The position numbers and the translations under genes were made by a program. From positions 285,255 to 349,254 of the forward strand of contig NZ_JACHGB010000004.1 of NCBI RefSeq assembly GCF_014202215.1: DNA of 64,000 bases. Direction: 5' to 3'. Below are positions 8,585 through 18,783 of the stretch, in pieces (position 1 is the first letter of the stretch; each line of letters begins with the position of its first letter). This DNA comes from Quisquiliibacterium transsilvanicum (GTDB lineage Bacteria > Pseudomonadota > Gammaproteobacteria > Burkholderiales > Burkholderiaceae_E). Below the pieces are notes generated by a model that saw only the letters and a program-made list of their open reading frames with translations, was not told where the DNA came from and searched no databases.

Positions 8585-9565
8585 ATGCTTAAGCAGCATC
8601 GAAACAGATTCAAGTTGGGAAAGCTCGCGCGCGCCATTCCGGCCGCGCGGCTGGCGAGGGCAAGCGTGCCGCTGGTCGTCACGCTCGCGTTCGTCGTCGG
8701 GAGCAGCGCCGTGCATTATGCCCCCGAGCTCGACGGTGCCGTCGAGACGGTCGCCATCGGCGCGGTTGAGCCCGCCGGCGACGCATTGTCAGGCGCGGCG
8801 CCGGTCCTCGCGTCGAAGACCGCATCGCACAAGCGCAACGCCTCCTCGCTGACGGCCGAGCAGGAGAAGATCGCGCTCTTCATCGCGCGCCGGTACCGGG
8901 TGGCGATGGACCATACGCAGATGGTCGTCGCCCATGCCTATCAGATCGCACGTGAAGCCAAGCTCGATCCGCTCCTGGTGCTCGCGGTGATCTCGGTTGA
9001 ATCGTCCTTCAATCCCAAGGCCCAGAGCAACATGGGCGCGCAGGGCCTGATGCAGGTCCTCACGCGGGTGCACAAGGAAAAGTTCGCTCCGTTCGGCGGG
9101 GTGTCCGCAGCCTTCGATCCGCTGGCCAACATGCGGGTGGGCACGCAGATCCTGAAGGAATACGTCAAGCGCACCGGCAGCGTCGAGAGCGGGCTGAAGT
9201 ATTACGTGGGCGCGGCACTGCTGCCGCATGACGGTGGCTACGGGGCCAAGGTGCTGTTCGAGCGCGAGCGCATCGCCGCGGCTGCGACCGGACGCGCGCA
9301 GCCGTCCAGAGGTCCGCAGCTGATGGCCCGCGCCGAGCCGGCGCGGATGATCCAGGCCTCCACTGCCGGGACCGCTGCGCGGGCCGGCGATGCCGGCGCG
9401 CCGCAGGGCGGGCAGGCCGAAGCCGACAGCGCGGCGTCGCGCACCGCAGACGTCACGTTCCGTCCCTGGGTGGACGTCAGCACGAAGCCGTCGGGCGACG
9501 AGCGCCCGGCGCTGGCGCCGGATCCGGTGGGTGCGCTCGACGGCGGGGCCGTGCGCGACATCTGA
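8585..9565 (+). CDS. Membrane-anchored lytic transglycosylase (SLT domain)
   Basis: 326 residues. An N-terminal hydrophobic segment (about 28-45) follows a basic stretch and would export or anchor the protein. The SLT domain (about 115-215) has the catalytic Glu at 139 (ISVESSF), then NMGAQGLMQV and GLKYYVGAA, so it should cleave peptidoglycan glycan strands to anhydro-muropeptides. The last 100 residues are Ala/Gly/Pro rich and low in complexity. GGGAG precedes the ATG. The strong promoter and inverted repeat at 8368-8396 suggest regulated expression. Confidence 0.85.
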   Translation: MLKQHRNRFKLGKLARAIPAARLARASVPLVVTLAFVVGSSAVHYAPELDGAVETVAIGAVEPAGDALSGAAPVLASKTASHKRNASSLTAEQEKIALFIARRYRVAMDHTQMVVAHAYQIAREAKLDPLLVLAVISVESSFNPKAQSNMGAQGLMQVLTRVHKEKFAPFGGVSAAFDPLANMRVGTQILKEYVKRTGSVESGLKYYVGAALLPHDGGYGAKVLFERERIAAAATGRAQPSRGPQLMARAEPARMIQASTAGTAARAGDAGAPQGGQAEADSAASRTADVTFRPWVDVSTKPSGDERPALAPDPVGALDGGAVRDI

Positions 9566-9585
9566 TTTGCGCGGGCGGGTCGGTC

Positions 9586-10764
9586 TCAGGCCCGTTCGCG
9601 GTCGCCGAGATAGCGACGAAGCCTGTCCACGGCCTCCTCGAGGTTTTCCATCGAGGTGGCGTACGACAGGCGCAGGTACCGCTTGGGCTGGTTTTCGCCA
9701 AAATCGTCGCCCGGCACCAGCGATACCCATGCGTTGCGCAGCAGCTCGTCTGCGAAGGCCGAGCTGTCGTCGCTGAAGCGGCTGCAATCCACGTACACAT
9801 AGAAGGCGCCGTCCGGCTCGACCGGAACCTCCAGGCCGAGCTCGCGCAGCGCCGGCACGATGTAGTCGCGCCGCCGGCGGAACTCCTCGCGCCGAGCCTC
9901 GAAGATCTCGGTCGCCTCGGGCGTGAAGCAGGCCAGCGCAGCATGCTGAGCGAGGGCCGAGGGGCAGATGTAGAGGTTCTGCGACAGCTTCTCGAAGACC
10001 GGCGCGAGCGCCTCCGGCACCACCATCCAGCCCAGGCGCCAGCCGGTCATGTGGAAGTACTTGGAGAAGCTGTTCACGACGATCACGTCCTCGCCGAGCG
10101 CCAGCGCCGTGCGCGGCGCGTCGTCGTAGGTCAGCCCGAGATAGATCTCGTCGACGATCGTGAAGCCGCCGCGCCCGCGGATCTCGTCGACGATGCCGCT
10201 CAGTTCGTCGAATGGCAGCGAGGTGCCGGTGGGGTTTGCGGGTGAGGCGAGCAGGGCGCCCTTGACGCCGTCGCGCCAGTGCTTGCGCACCAGCTCCGCA
10301 GTCATCTGGAACCGGGTCTCGGGTCCGACCGGCACCAGTTCCGGAATGCCATCGTAGGCCGCGACGAAGTGACGGTTGCAGGGGTAGCCGGGGTCGGTCA
10401 TCAGCACCCGGTCGCCGGGGTTCACCAGCGCGCAGCAGCCGAGCGACAGCGCGCCCGACGCGCCGGCCGTCACCAGGATCCGCGACGGTGACACTTCGAC
10501 CCCGTAGCGCCGCGCATAGTCGCCGGCGATCGCGCGTCGCAGCGCTTCGGTGCCGTTGGCGCCGGTGTAGTGGGTGTGTCCGGCGCGAGTTGCCCGCTCG
10601 AGCGCGTCGAGCACCAGTGCGGGCGCGGTGAAATCCGGCTCGCCGATGCTCAGGTGCAGCACCGGCTTGCCGGTTGCCGCAAGCGCATGGGCCCGCTTGA
10701 TCAGCTCCATCACCTGGAACGGGCGGATGCGATCGGTGCGGTAGGCGAGGGGCGGCAGGGGCAT
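9586..10764 (-). CDS. Pyridoxal-phosphate aminotransferase, class I/II
   Basis: 392 residues, fold type I aminotransferase of the aspartate-aminotransferase-like group. Visible signatures are SIGEPDF, the cofactor-contacting ASPANPTG, DEIYLGL, the Schiff-base lysine in NSFSKYFHMTGWRLGW, and the substrate-carboxylate-binding Arg near the end (RYLRLSYA). The ATG at 10764 (MPLPPLAYR) is chosen because upstream residues in the open frame are low complexity. The amino acid substrate cannot be told from sequence alone. Convergent with the transglycosylase gene and divergent from the FAD/Fe-S oxidase. Confidence 0.88.
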   Translation of the reverse strand: MPLPPLAYRTDRIRPFQVMELIKRAHALAATGKPVLHLSIGEPDFTAPALVLDALERATRAGHTHYTGANGTEALRRAIAGDYARRYGVEVSPSRILVTAGASGALSLGCCALVNPGDRVLMTDPGYPCNRHFVAAYDGIPELVPVGPETRFQMTAELVRKHWRDGVKGALLASPANPTGTSLPFDELSGIVDEIRGRGGFTIVDEIYLGLTYDDAPRTALALGEDVIVVNSFSKYFHMTGWRLGWMVVPEALAPVFEKLSQNLYICPSALAQHAALACFTPEATEIFEARREEFRRRRDYIVPALRELGLEVPVEPDGAFYVYVDCSRFSDDSSAFADELLRNAWVSLVPGDDFGENQPKRYLRLSYATSMENLEEAVDRLRRYLGDRERA

Positions 10765-10841
10765 TTCGGTTCCGGGAGGGGCTGGGGCGTGGGCGCGCCG
10801 CTCGATGCGGCAAGCCGTAATTCTATCGGCTGGCCGGAGGC

Positions 10842-10847
10842 GATAAT
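10842..10847 (+). promoter_or_regulatory. -10-like hexamer just before the FAD/Fe-S oxidase start
   Basis: GATAAT lies 6 bases before the ATG at 10854, an arrangement like that at dacB, and would give a leaderless or near-leaderless transcript. The only GGAGG upstream is 14 bases or more from the ATG, longer than the normal spacing. No convincing -35. Confidence 0.35.
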
Positions 10848-10853
10848 GCCCGC

Positions 10854-13800
10854 ATGAAGCCAGCCGAGCCTCCGATCTCCCCCCGTGCGCAGTCGGGCGA
10901 GCGCAGCCGCCTTGCGCAACGCCTGCGGCGGGTGATCCGGGGCGAGGTGCTCTTCGATGCGGCCTCGCGCGGCCGCTATGCCACCGATGCGTCCATCTAC
11001 CGGGTCGAGCCGGTCGGCGTCGTCGTCCCCGTCGACGAGGCCGACCTCCTGGCGGCGCTCGAGCTGGCACGCGAGCTCGGCGTGCCGGTGGTGCCGCGCG
11101 GCGCGGGCAGCAGCCAGTGCGGCCAGGCGCTCGGCTCCGGACTGGTCATCGACACCAGCCGCCATCTGAACCGGATCCTCGCCTTCGATCCCGCCGCGCG
11201 TACGGTCGAGGTGCAGCCCGGCATCGTGCTCGACCGGCTGAACGCGCAGCTCGCCCCGGCCGGCCTCTGGTTCCCGGTCGACGTGTGCAGCTCGGCCCAG
11301 GCGACGCTCGGCGGCATGGCCGGCAACAACGCCAGCGGCGTGCGCTCGGTCGTATACGGCAACATGGTGCACAACGTCGTGGGCATCGACGCGATCCTCG
11401 CCGACGGCACCCCGGAGCATTTCGGACCCTTCGGCGTCGGGGCCACGCGTGCGCTGGGCTCGGCGCGCGCCAGTGCGATGGTCTCGCGGCTCTTCCAGCT
11501 CGCTGCGCGCGAGCGCGAGGAAATCGAGCGTGTCTGGCCGCGCGTGCTGCGGCGGGTCGGCGGCTACAACCTGGATGTGTTCCATCCGGTCTCCGTGCGG
11601 CCCTACACCGGAGACGGTTCGGTCAATCTCGCCCACCTGCTCGTGGGCTCCGAGGGCACCCTGGCCCACTTCCGCAGGCTGCACCTGAAACTGGCGCCGC
11701 TGCCGGGGCACCGGCTGCTGGCAGTGCTGAGCTTTCCTTCGCTGCCGGCCGCGATCGCTGCGGTGCCCGAGATCGCCTCACTGGGGCCGAGCGCGGTGGA
11801 ACTGCTCGATGCTTCGATGCTGGTGCCGCTGCGCGGCGTCCGCACCCTTCGGCCGCTGGTCGACACACTGCTGGCCGGCCGCCCTGCGGCGCTGCTGCTG
11901 GTGGAGTTCGCCGGCGACGAGCGCGGCCCGCTGCTGCGGCGGCTGCGCGCGCTCGAGGAAGGCGTGGCCGGGCCGGGCGCTCAGGCGGCCTTCCTGGAAG
12001 TGGCGGATCCCGGCCGGCAGCGCCTCGTCTGGGCGCTGCACCGGGCCGCGATCGAGGGCGCGCTCGTGGGCGCGCTCGTGGGCGTCGGCGCGCGCAGGCC
12101 GGTCAGCTTCATCGACGAGTGCGCGGTGCCGCTGCCGCGCCTTGCCGAGTACGTCGAGGCGATCGAGGAGACGATGCGGCGCCACAGGGTCGCCGGCGTG
12201 TGGCACGGACGCGCCTCGGTCGGCGCGCTGAGCCTGAGGCCGTTGCTGGCCCTGCGTGCAGGCGAGGCCGCGAAGATGCGGCCGATCGCCGAGGAGGCGG
12301 CGGCGCTGGTGCGCCACTTCGGCGGGGCATTCTCGGGCGGGCAGGGAGACGGGCTGGCCGGGAGCGAGTGGATCGAGCGGGACTTCGGGCCTCGGCTGGC
12401 GCGGGCCTTCGAGGAGGTCAAGGCGATCTTCGACCCCGACGGCCTGATGAATCCCGGCAAGATCGTCCATCCCCTCCGCATGGACGACGGGGTGCGGATG
12501 CGCGTCGCGCCCGGCCCGGCGCGAGCGCCCGCGGACGGTGTCGAGGCGGCGGTCGCGCGCTGCGACGGCAACGGGCGCTGCCGCGCGCTGGACTCCGGGG
12601 CAATGTGCCCCAGCTACCGGATCACGCTGGACGAGCGCGACAGCCCGCGCGGCCGCGTCAACACCCTCCGGCTGGCCCTCGAGGGCCGGTTCGGGCCGGA
12701 GGGCGTCGGCGCCAGCGAGGTGGCGCAGGCAATGGCGCTGTGCGTCTCGTGCAAGGCCTGCCGCAGCGAATGCCCGTCCGCAGTCGATGTGGCCCGGCTG
12801 AAGATCGAGGCGCTGAGCCGCCGGCCCCAGACGCTGTCGCGCGGGGAGCGCCTGTTCGCGAGCCTGCCGGCCTGGGCGCCGATGGCGTCGCGCCTGCCCT
12901 GGCTGCCCAACCTGCGCGACCGCGTGCCCGGAATGGCGGCGCTCACCGGGCGCCTGCTGGGACTGGCGCGACGGCCGCTGCCGCGCTGGCGCCGGGATAC
13001 CTTCCTGCGCGCCTGGTCGCAGCGCGCGCAGCTCGGGCAGGGGCGTGGCGCGCCGGCAGCGGACGGCGACGGGCGGGTCGTGCTGTTCGCCGACTGCTTC
13101 AGCAATCATTTCGAGCCGGAAGTCCCGCATGCCGCCGTGCGGGTTCTCGAGGCTGCCGGCCTGCGGGTGGAGGTGGCCCGGCCCGCGCCGAACGATCCGC
13201 AGCCCGGCCGGCCGCTGTGCTGCGGCCGCAGCTACCTGTCGGCGGGGCTGCTGGACCGCGCGCGGGCGGAAGCGGCGCGCACCGTTGCCGCCCTGGCGCC
13301 GCTGATCGAGGAGGGCGCCGACGTGGTCGGTCTCGAGCCCGCCTGCCTGCTGACCATGCGCGACGAATTCCGCTGGCTGGGCCTCGGGGACGCCGCGCAG
13401 GCGCTGGCCGGGCGTGCCCTGCTGTTCGAGGAATTCCTGGTTCGCGAGCGCGCTGCGCGACGGCCGATGCCCGCGTTCCTGACATCGCCGTGGCAGCGCG
13501 CGCTGCTGCACGGTCATTGTCACCAGCAGGCGTTCGACGCGGTCCCCGACCTCGTGCAGGTGCTGTCCTGGGTGCCCGGGCTCGAGGTCGCATCGGCGCC
13601 GGCGGGCTGCTGCGGGATGGGCGACGGGTTCGGCTATCGCGCCGACGGGCACGGGGCCTCGCTGCGAATGGGCGAGCTAGGCCTGCTGCCCGCGGTGCGC
13701 GACGCTGACGCGTCCACCGTCATCGTCTCCGACGGCTTCGGCTGTCGCCGCCAGATCGCCGACGGCGCGCAGCGCGGCGCGCTCCACGTCGCCCGGGTCC

Positions 13801-13862
13801 TCGAGGCGGCCCTGCCGGCGGGCGGCGTTCCGATTTTGCGGCCCGGGGGCGCGGGCGGATAA
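10854..13862 (+). CDS. Fused FAD-linked and Fe-S oxidase, D-lactate dehydrogenase-like
   Basis: 1002 residues, a single-chain version of what is often split into a flavin subunit and a GlpC/GlcF-type iron-sulfur subunit. Domain order: PCMH-type FAD-binding domain (about 40-270, with RGAGSSQCGQA and GNNASGVRS), FAD-oxidase C-terminal domain (about 270-540), a ferredoxin-like region with CVSCKACRSECP, then two cysteine-rich CCG modules (PLCCGRSYLS and GCCGMGDGFGY). Enzymes of this layout oxidise D-lactate or other 2-hydroxyacids and feed electrons to the quinone pool at the inner membrane. D-2-hydroxyglutarate is another possible substrate. The malic enzyme gene follows closely. Confidence 0.88.
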   Translation: MKPAEPPISPRAQSGERSRLAQRLRRVIRGEVLFDAASRGRYATDASIYRVEPVGVVVPVDEADLLAALELARELGVPVVPRGAGSSQCGQALGSGLVIDTSRHLNRILAFDPAARTVEVQPGIVLDRLNAQLAPAGLWFPVDVCSSAQATLGGMAGNNASGVRSVVYGNMVHNVVGIDAILADGTPEHFGPFGVGATRALGSARASAMVSRLFQLAAREREEIERVWPRVLRRVGGYNLDVFHPVSVRPYTGDGSVNLAHLLVGSEGTLAHFRRLHLKLAPLPGHRLLAVLSFPSLPAAIAAVPEIASLGPSAVELLDASMLVPLRGVRTLRPLVDTLLAGRPAALLLVEFAGDERGPLLRRLRALEEGVAGPGAQAAFLEVADPGRQRLVWALHRAAIEGALVGALVGVGARRPVSFIDECAVPLPRLAEYVEAIEETMRRHRVAGVWHGRASVGALSLRPLLALRAGEAAKMRPIAEEAAALVRHFGGAFSGGQGDGLAGSEWIERDFGPRLARAFEEVKAIFDPDGLMNPGKIVHPLRMDDGVRMRVAPGPARAPADGVEAAVARCDGNGRCRALDSGAMCPSYRITLDERDSPRGRVNTLRLALEGRFGPEGVGASEVAQAMALCVSCKACRSECPSAVDVARLKIEALSRRPQTLSRGERLFASLPAWAPMASRLPWLPNLRDRVPGMAALTGRLLGLARRPLPRWRRDTFLRAWSQRAQLGQGRGAPAADGDGRVVLFADCFSNHFEPEVPHAAVRVLEAAGLRVEVARPAPNDPQPGRPLCCGRSYLSAGLLDRARAEAARTVAALAPLIEEGADVVGLEPACLLTMRDEFRWLGLGDAAQALAGRALLFEEFLVRERAARRPMPAFLTSPWQRALLHGHCHQQAFDAVPDLVQVLSWVPGLEVASAPAGCCGMGDGFGYRADGHGASLRMGELGLLPAVRDADASTVIVSDGFGCRRQIADGAQRGALHVARVLEAALPAGGVPILRPGGAGG

Positions 13863-13863
13863 T
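13836..13863 (+). promoter_or_regulatory. Possible maeB promoter overlapping the preceding stop codon
   Basis: TTGCGG (13836-13841), 16 bases, GATAAT (13858-13863). The TAA stop of the oxidase gene is inside the -10 hexamer. The start point would be near 13870, giving a leader of about 70 bases before maeB. The -35 match is only moderate. Confidence 0.35.
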
Positions 13864-13938
13864 CCCGGCCCCGATCGATCCGGATTCCGATCCTCCCCAG
13901 GGCAGGCACTGCCAGCCCGCAGACGGAAGACACAAGGC

Positions 13939-16215
13939 ATGGATTCCCAGCTTCGCAAGGCCGCCCTCGAGTATCACGAGCAGGGCAGCCCCGGCAAGAT
14001 TGCCGTCACCCCGACCAAGCAGCTGATCAACCAGAGCGACCTCGCGCTGGCCTATTCGCCCGGCGTGGCGGCAGTCTGCGAGGAGATCGTCCGGGATCCT
14101 GCCACGGTGTCCCGGTTCACCAGCCGGGCGAACCTGGTGGGGGTGGTCACCAACGGCACCGCGGTGCTGGGCCTGGGCGACATCGGTCCGCTGGCATCGA
14201 AGCCGGTGATGGAGGGGAAGGCGGTCCTGTTCAAGAAGTTCGCCGGCATCGACGTCTTCGACATCGAGCTCAACGAGCGGGACCCGGACCGGCTGGTCGA
14301 GATCATCGCTGCGCTGGAGCCGACCTTCGGCGGCATCAACCTCGAGGACATCAAGGCCCCCGACTGTTTCCTGGTCGAGCGCAAGCTTCGCCAGCGGATG
14401 TCGATTCCGGTCTTCCATGACGACCAGCACGGCACGGCGATCGTCGTCGGCGCCGCGATCCTCAACGCGCTGGCCATCGTCGGCAAGGACATCGGCAGCG
14501 TGAAGCTGGTGTGCAGCGGGGCCGGTGCGGCTGCGCTGGCCTGCCTGGACCTGCTGGTCGACCTGGGCCTGTCGGTCGAGAACATCTGGGTCTCGGACCT
14601 CGCCGGGGTGGTGTACCGCGGCCGTGCCGAGCTGATGGATCCCGACAAGGCCCGCTTCGCGCAGGACACCGGCAAGCGGACCCTCGGCGAGATCATCGAC
14701 GGCGCGGACATCTTCCTCGGGCTGTCGGCGGGCGGGGTGCTCAAGCCCGACATGGTCGCCAGGATGGCAGCGCGTCCGCTGGTGTTCGCCCTTGCAAACC
14801 CGACCCCGGAGATCCTGCCCGAGGAGGTGAAGGCGGTCCGCGACGACGCGATCATCGCCACCGGACGCACCGACTACCCGAACCAGGTCAACAATGTCCT
14901 GTGCTTCCCCTACATCTTCCGCGGCGCGCTGGATGTCGGCGCCACCACGATCACTCGGGAGATGGAAGTGGCCGCGGTGCGCGCGGTGGCCGACCTCGCG
15001 CGCGCCGAGCAGTCCGAGATCGTCGCGCTCGCCTATGGCGCGCAGGGCCTGAGCTTCGGCCCCGAATACCTGATCCCCAAGCCCTTCGACCCGCGCCTGA
15101 TCGTCCAGATCGCGCCGGCGGTGGCCAGGGCCGCGATGGACTCGGGCGTGGCCACCCGACCGATCGCGGATTTCGACGCCTACCGCGCCCAGCTCGAGCA
15201 GTTCGTCTATCACTCCGGCGGCTTCATGAAGCCGATCTTCGCGGCGGCGCGCGCCGCTGACCGCCAGCGGATCGTCTATTCGGAGGGCGAAGAGGACCGC
15301 GTGCTGCGCGCGGTGCAGGCGGTGATCGACGCCAAGCTCGCCAGGCCGGTGCTGGTCGGGCGCCCCGCAGTGATCGAGAAGCGGCTCGAGACCCTCGGCC
15401 TCAGGATCCGGCCAGGGGTCGATTTCGAGCTGATCAATCCCGAGTGGGATCCGCGCTACCGTGAGTACTGGCAGGAGTACCACCGGCTCACCGAGCGCAG
15501 GGGCATCACCGAGCACTATGCGAAGATCGAGATGCGCCGGCGCCTGACCCTGATCGGTTCGATGCTCGTGCGAAAGGGCGAGGCCGAGGGCCTGATCTGC
15601 GGCACCTTCGGCACCCACGCGCTGCACCTGCGCTACATCGACCAGGTGATCGGGCGGCGGCCGGGCGCCACCGTGTATGCGGCGATGAACACGCTGATCC
15701 TGCCCAACCGCCAGCTGACGCTGGTCGACACGCACGTCAACGTGTCGCCCACCGCGGAGCAGCTCGCCGAGATCACGCTGATGGCGGCGGACGAGCTGCG
15801 CCGCTTCGGCATCCTGCCGAAGGTGGCGCTGCTTTCGCATTCCAACTTCGGCACCCACGAGGGCGGCTCGGCGGAGACCATGCGACGCGCGCTGGCGCTG
15901 ATCCGCGAGCGGGCGCCGGACCTGAACATCGACGGCGAGATGCATGGCGACGCGGCGCTCGAGCCCAAATACCGTCGCGAGATCATGCCGCGCTCCACCC
16001 TGGACGGCGAGGCCAACCTGCTGGTGCTGCCCAACCTCGAGGCGGCGAACATCTCCTACAACCTGCTGAAGGCGGCGGCGGGAAACAACGTCGCGATCGG
16101 CCCGGTGCTGCTGGGCGCGGCGCGACCCGTTCATATCCTGACCCCGTCGGCGACGGTCCGCCGGATCGTGAACATGACGGCCTGGACGGTGGTCGACATC
16201 CTGGCCGGGCAGTAG
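13939..16215 (+). CDS. maeB: NADP-dependent malic enzyme, MaeB type
   Basis: 758 residues. Residues 1 to about 430 are the malic enzyme (YSPGVA near the N-terminus, [10 protein letters not shown], then the NAD(P)-binding CSGAGAAAL); the remainder is a phosphotransacetylase-like domain ([11 protein letters not shown] to [15 protein letters not shown]), usually a regulatory module that senses acetyl-CoA. It decarboxylates malate to pyruvate with NADPH formation in the cytoplasm. Full length, no oddities. It probably has its own promoter inside the end of the upstream gene. Confidence 0.95.
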   Translation: MDSQLRKAALEYHEQGSPGKIAVTPTKQLINQSDLALAYSPGVAAVCEEIVRDPATVSRFTSRANLVGVVTNGTAVLGLGDIGPLASKPVMEGKAVLFKKFAGIDVFDIELNERDPDRLVEIIAALEPTFGGINLEDIKAPDCFLVERKLRQRMSIPVFHDDQHGTAIVVGAAILNALAIVGKDIGSVKLVCSGAGAAALACLDLLVDLGLSVENIWVSDLAGVVYRGRAELMDPDKARFAQDTGKRTLGEIIDGADIFLGLSAGGVLKPDMVARMAARPLVFALANPTPEILPEEVKAVRDDAIIATGRTDYPNQVNNVLCFPYIFRGALDVGATTITREMEVAAVRAVADLARAEQSEIVALAYGAQGLSFGPEYLIPKPFDPRLIVQIAPAVARAAMDSGVATRPIADFDAYRAQLEQFVYHSGGFMKPIFAAARAADRQRIVYSEGEEDRVLRAVQAVIDAKLARPVLVGRPAVIEKRLETLGLRIRPGVDFELINPEWDPRYREYWQEYHRLTERRGITEHYAKIEMRRRLTLIGSMLVRKGEAEGLICGTFGTHALHLRYIDQVIGRRPGATVYAAMNTLILPNRQLTLVDTHVNVSPTAEQLAEITLMAADELRRFGILPKVALLSHSNFGTHEGGSAETMRRALALIRERAPDLNIDGEMHGDAALEPKYRREIMPRSTLDGEANLLVLPNLEAANISYNLLKAAAGNNVAIGPVLLGAARPVHILTPSATVRRIVNMTAWTVVDILAGQ

Positions 16216-16361
16216 CGGCGCGGGCGACCGGCGGCCGTTCGTCGGCGCGCCGGCGCCGGCCGGTCGGCGGGGAAAGGGGCGACATTGACCTCGCAAACTC
16301 CGCCGCTTAGCCTGACGTCGAGGAAAAGCGTCCTGCGTTTCCCGCGACACGGTCCGACCAA

Positions 16362-18644
16362 GTGAGCACCGCGCCAACCACCACTCCAGATGCCGACGCG
16401 CCGCGCGCTGCGCCGGACGACATGCGCAAGCGCATGGAGCTGCTGCAGGACTGCCGCGAGCTCGTGGTGTCCCGGCTGTCGCGGGTGGTCGGCGAGGCCC
16501 TCGCGAAAATGAGCGAGGAGCTGTCCGCGCTGGCGCTGCGCTCGCGCGACCAGGACGAGCAGCATGCGCTGATGGATGCCGTGTCCGTGGTCCGGCAGCA
16601 TCGCACCGAGATCGAGCTGCGGTTCCGCCGCTCCTTCAGCGAAGTCTTCGAGCGCAGGATGCACGACGACCGCCCGGCGGCCGCCCACGACGGCCCGGCG
16701 CCGGGCGAACTCGCCCTGGTCGACGATTCGGTGCTGCAGGCGAAGCTCGCGGTCGACCGGCTGGTGAGCCGGGCCCGCGGCCGGCTCGATCCGGACGAGG
16801 TGCTCGGCGTGCGCGCGCGGCTTGCCGCACTGCTCGAGCGCGACTGGTTCGAGGAGGAGCGTCACCCCGCGTCGCCCGAGGCGGTCTTCGAGGCGCTCAA
16901 GAACGCGCTGGCGGAGCTGGCGCCGCGGGCCGACGTCCAGACGGCCCTGCTCGACGCCTTCGAGCCGCACGTCACCGCGAACCTGAACACGGTCTACAAC
17001 ACGGTCAACGAGCGACTGAAGGCGGGCCACGTGCTGCCCAGGCTGCGTCCGCAGGTCGTCGTGCGGGACGGCCAGCAGCCGCGCGGCACGAGCCCAGAGG
17101 CTGGCGATGCGCCGCAGTCCGCAGGTCAGCGAGCCGGAGGCGCTCAGTCCGCTGGCCAGCGGGGCGGAGCCGGCCAGTCCGCAGGCCAGCGCGCGGGAGC
17201 AGCGGGCGCCGGCCATGCGCCGCATCCGCATCCGCGGGCGCGCGAGCTTGGCTCGGTGCTTTCCCTGCTGGCGCAGGGTGCGCCGGCAGCGCGCGCCAGC
17301 GCCACCCGCATACTGGCGGACCCGGAGACCTTCGCGGTTGCCGACCTGCCGATTCCCGATGTCCAGCCGCCGCTGCTGGATGCGCTCAGCGGCCTGCAGG
17401 CCTCGACCGTCGGCGGCGGGGCTGGCGCGGAGCTGGTCTCCGACATCGCCGAGCGCGCCCGCGAGAACGGGTCGCCGCTCGACCAGCTCACCGTCGAGAT
17501 CGTCTCGATGGTGTTCGACTACATCTATGCGGACAAGCGCCTCGCGGACGTCATAAAGCAGCAGTTGTTGCGCCTGCAGGTGGTGGCGGTCAAGGCGGCG
17601 CTGATCGACCGCAGTTTCTTTGCACGGCGCACGCATCCGATGCGCCGCCTGATCGACCGGATCTCGGAACTCGCCGCGGATGCCGACGCTGATCTCGGCG
17701 CGGGCTCGCCGCTGGTGAGGGGCGTCGAAGAGGTCGTCGAGTCCGTGCTGCTGCAGTTCGACCGGGATTTCGGCGTGTTCGAGGAGGCGCGCGAGCGCGT
17801 CGAATCGCTGGCCGCGGACGAGACGGCGCGCCGGGCCGAGCGGCTCGCCAAGGTGACCCGCGAGGCGGAGCGCGCCGAGTCCGTCGTCCATGCGCGCGGT
17901 CTGGCGATGGCCCGGCTCTCGGATCGCATGGACGCCGAGTCGCCCCGCTTCATCCGCGACTTTCTCGCCGACTGGTGGTCGCTGGTGCTCGCCGAGGCGC
18001 AGGTGGGCGGCGGCGTGGCGCCGATCGATCACGCCGAGGCCATGGCGATCGGCGAAAGCCTGATCTGGAGCGTGCAGCCCAAGCAGGCCGACGAGGTGCC
18101 GCGGCTCGCCGCGCTGCTGCCGCGGCTGATCAACGGGCTGATGCGGGGCGTGCGTCTCGTGTCGATGCCCGACGAGCGCCGCGAGGCCTTCTTCAACGAT
18201 CTGCTCCAGGCGCACACCCGGGCCATCGAGGCGGCCAAGCAGTCGGTCGCCGCAGCGCGCCGGCCGACCAACCTGCGCATGCGCCCTGATGGGCGCATCC
18301 AGTTCGTTCCGGTGGCGCCGCCCTCGGAAGCGGTGCGCATCGACCCGCCCACCGTGGAGGCGCGCTCCATTCGTCTCGCCGAGCTTCGCAGGGGCGACTC
18401 GATCGAGGTCGACGCCAATGGCGACGGCCAGTTCCGTTCCTACCGGCTCGCCTGGATCAGCCCGGCGCAGAAGATCTTCGTTCTCAGCCGCTTTCCCGAG
18501 GGTGCCACCTCCCTCGACCGCGCGCAGCTCGCGGCGATGTTCGACGGCGGGCGTGCGCGCTTTGCCGACAGCGGCTCCGCCCTCGACAAGGCGATCGAGG
18601 CGGTTGCGGCTGCATCGGGCGCAGTCGCTGGCGCTGCGCGCTAG
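16362..18644 (+). CDS. DUF1631 family protein
   Basis: 760 residues starting with GTG. The sequence matches the large, mostly helical DUF1631 family found in beta- and gammaproteobacteria; no catalytic motif is visible and no function is established. Low-complexity, Ala/Gly/Gln-rich sequence at about 240-295 separates the N-terminal half from the rest and includes a three-copy, ten-residue repeat (QSAGQRAGGA-like). The C-terminal 140 residues, after RRPTNLRMRPDGR, form a separate beta-rich-looking region (RLAELRRGDSIEVD), which might be a PilZ-like or ligand-binding module; that is a guess. It stands alone between maeB and the RNase/inhibitor pair. Confidence 0.8.
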   Translation: MSTAPTTTPDADAPRAAPDDMRKRMELLQDCRELVVSRLSRVVGEALAKMSEELSALALRSRDQDEQHALMDAVSVVRQHRTEIELRFRRSFSEVFERRMHDDRPAAAHDGPAPGELALVDDSVLQAKLAVDRLVSRARGRLDPDEVLGVRARLAALLERDWFEEERHPASPEAVFEALKNALAELAPRADVQTALLDAFEPHVTANLNTVYNTVNERLKAGHVLPRLRPQVVVRDGQQPRGTSPEAGDAPQSAGQRAGGAQSAGQRGGAGQSAGQRAGAAGAGHAPHPHPRARELGSVLSLLAQGAPAARASATRILADPETFAVADLPIPDVQPPLLDALSGLQASTVGGGAGAELVSDIAERARENGSPLDQLTVEIVSMVFDYIYADKRLADVIKQQLLRLQVVAVKAALIDRSFFARRTHPMRRLIDRISELAADADADLGAGSPLVRGVEEVVESVLLQFDRDFGVFEEARERVESLAADETARRAERLAKVTREAERAESVVHARGLAMARLSDRMDAESPRFIRDFLADWWSLVLAEAQVGGGVAPIDHAEAMAIGESLIWSVQPKQADEVPRLAALLPRLINGLMRGVRLVSMPDERREAFFNDLLQAHTRAIEAAKQSVAAARRPTNLRMRPDGRIQFVPVAPPSEAVRIDPPTVEARSIRLAELRRGDSIEVDANGDGQFRSYRLAWISPAQKIFVLSRFPEGATSLDRAQLAAMFDGGRARFADSGSALDKAIEAVAAASGAVAGAAR
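17115..17204 (+). repeat. Three 30-bp in-frame tandem repeats inside the DUF1631 gene
   Basis: Units begin with CAGTCCGC at 17115, 17145 and 17175, each 30 bases, encoding QSAGQRAGGA, QSAGQRGGAG and QSAGQRAGAA. Codon-level variation between units shows they are not a very recent expansion. They lie in a flexible linker. Confidence 0.85.
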
Positions 18645-18783
18645 AGCGAGACCGGCGAAGCGGCGGTTCGAGGGCGCCCGGCAGCGGCGGGCCCGGGGCG
18701 GGCTTCGCCGCGGCGCACGGCCAGCTTCCGCTCCTTCCCCCGAGGGCTTCCACGCCCCGGTGCAGTGCCGTAGGATGGCGCGC

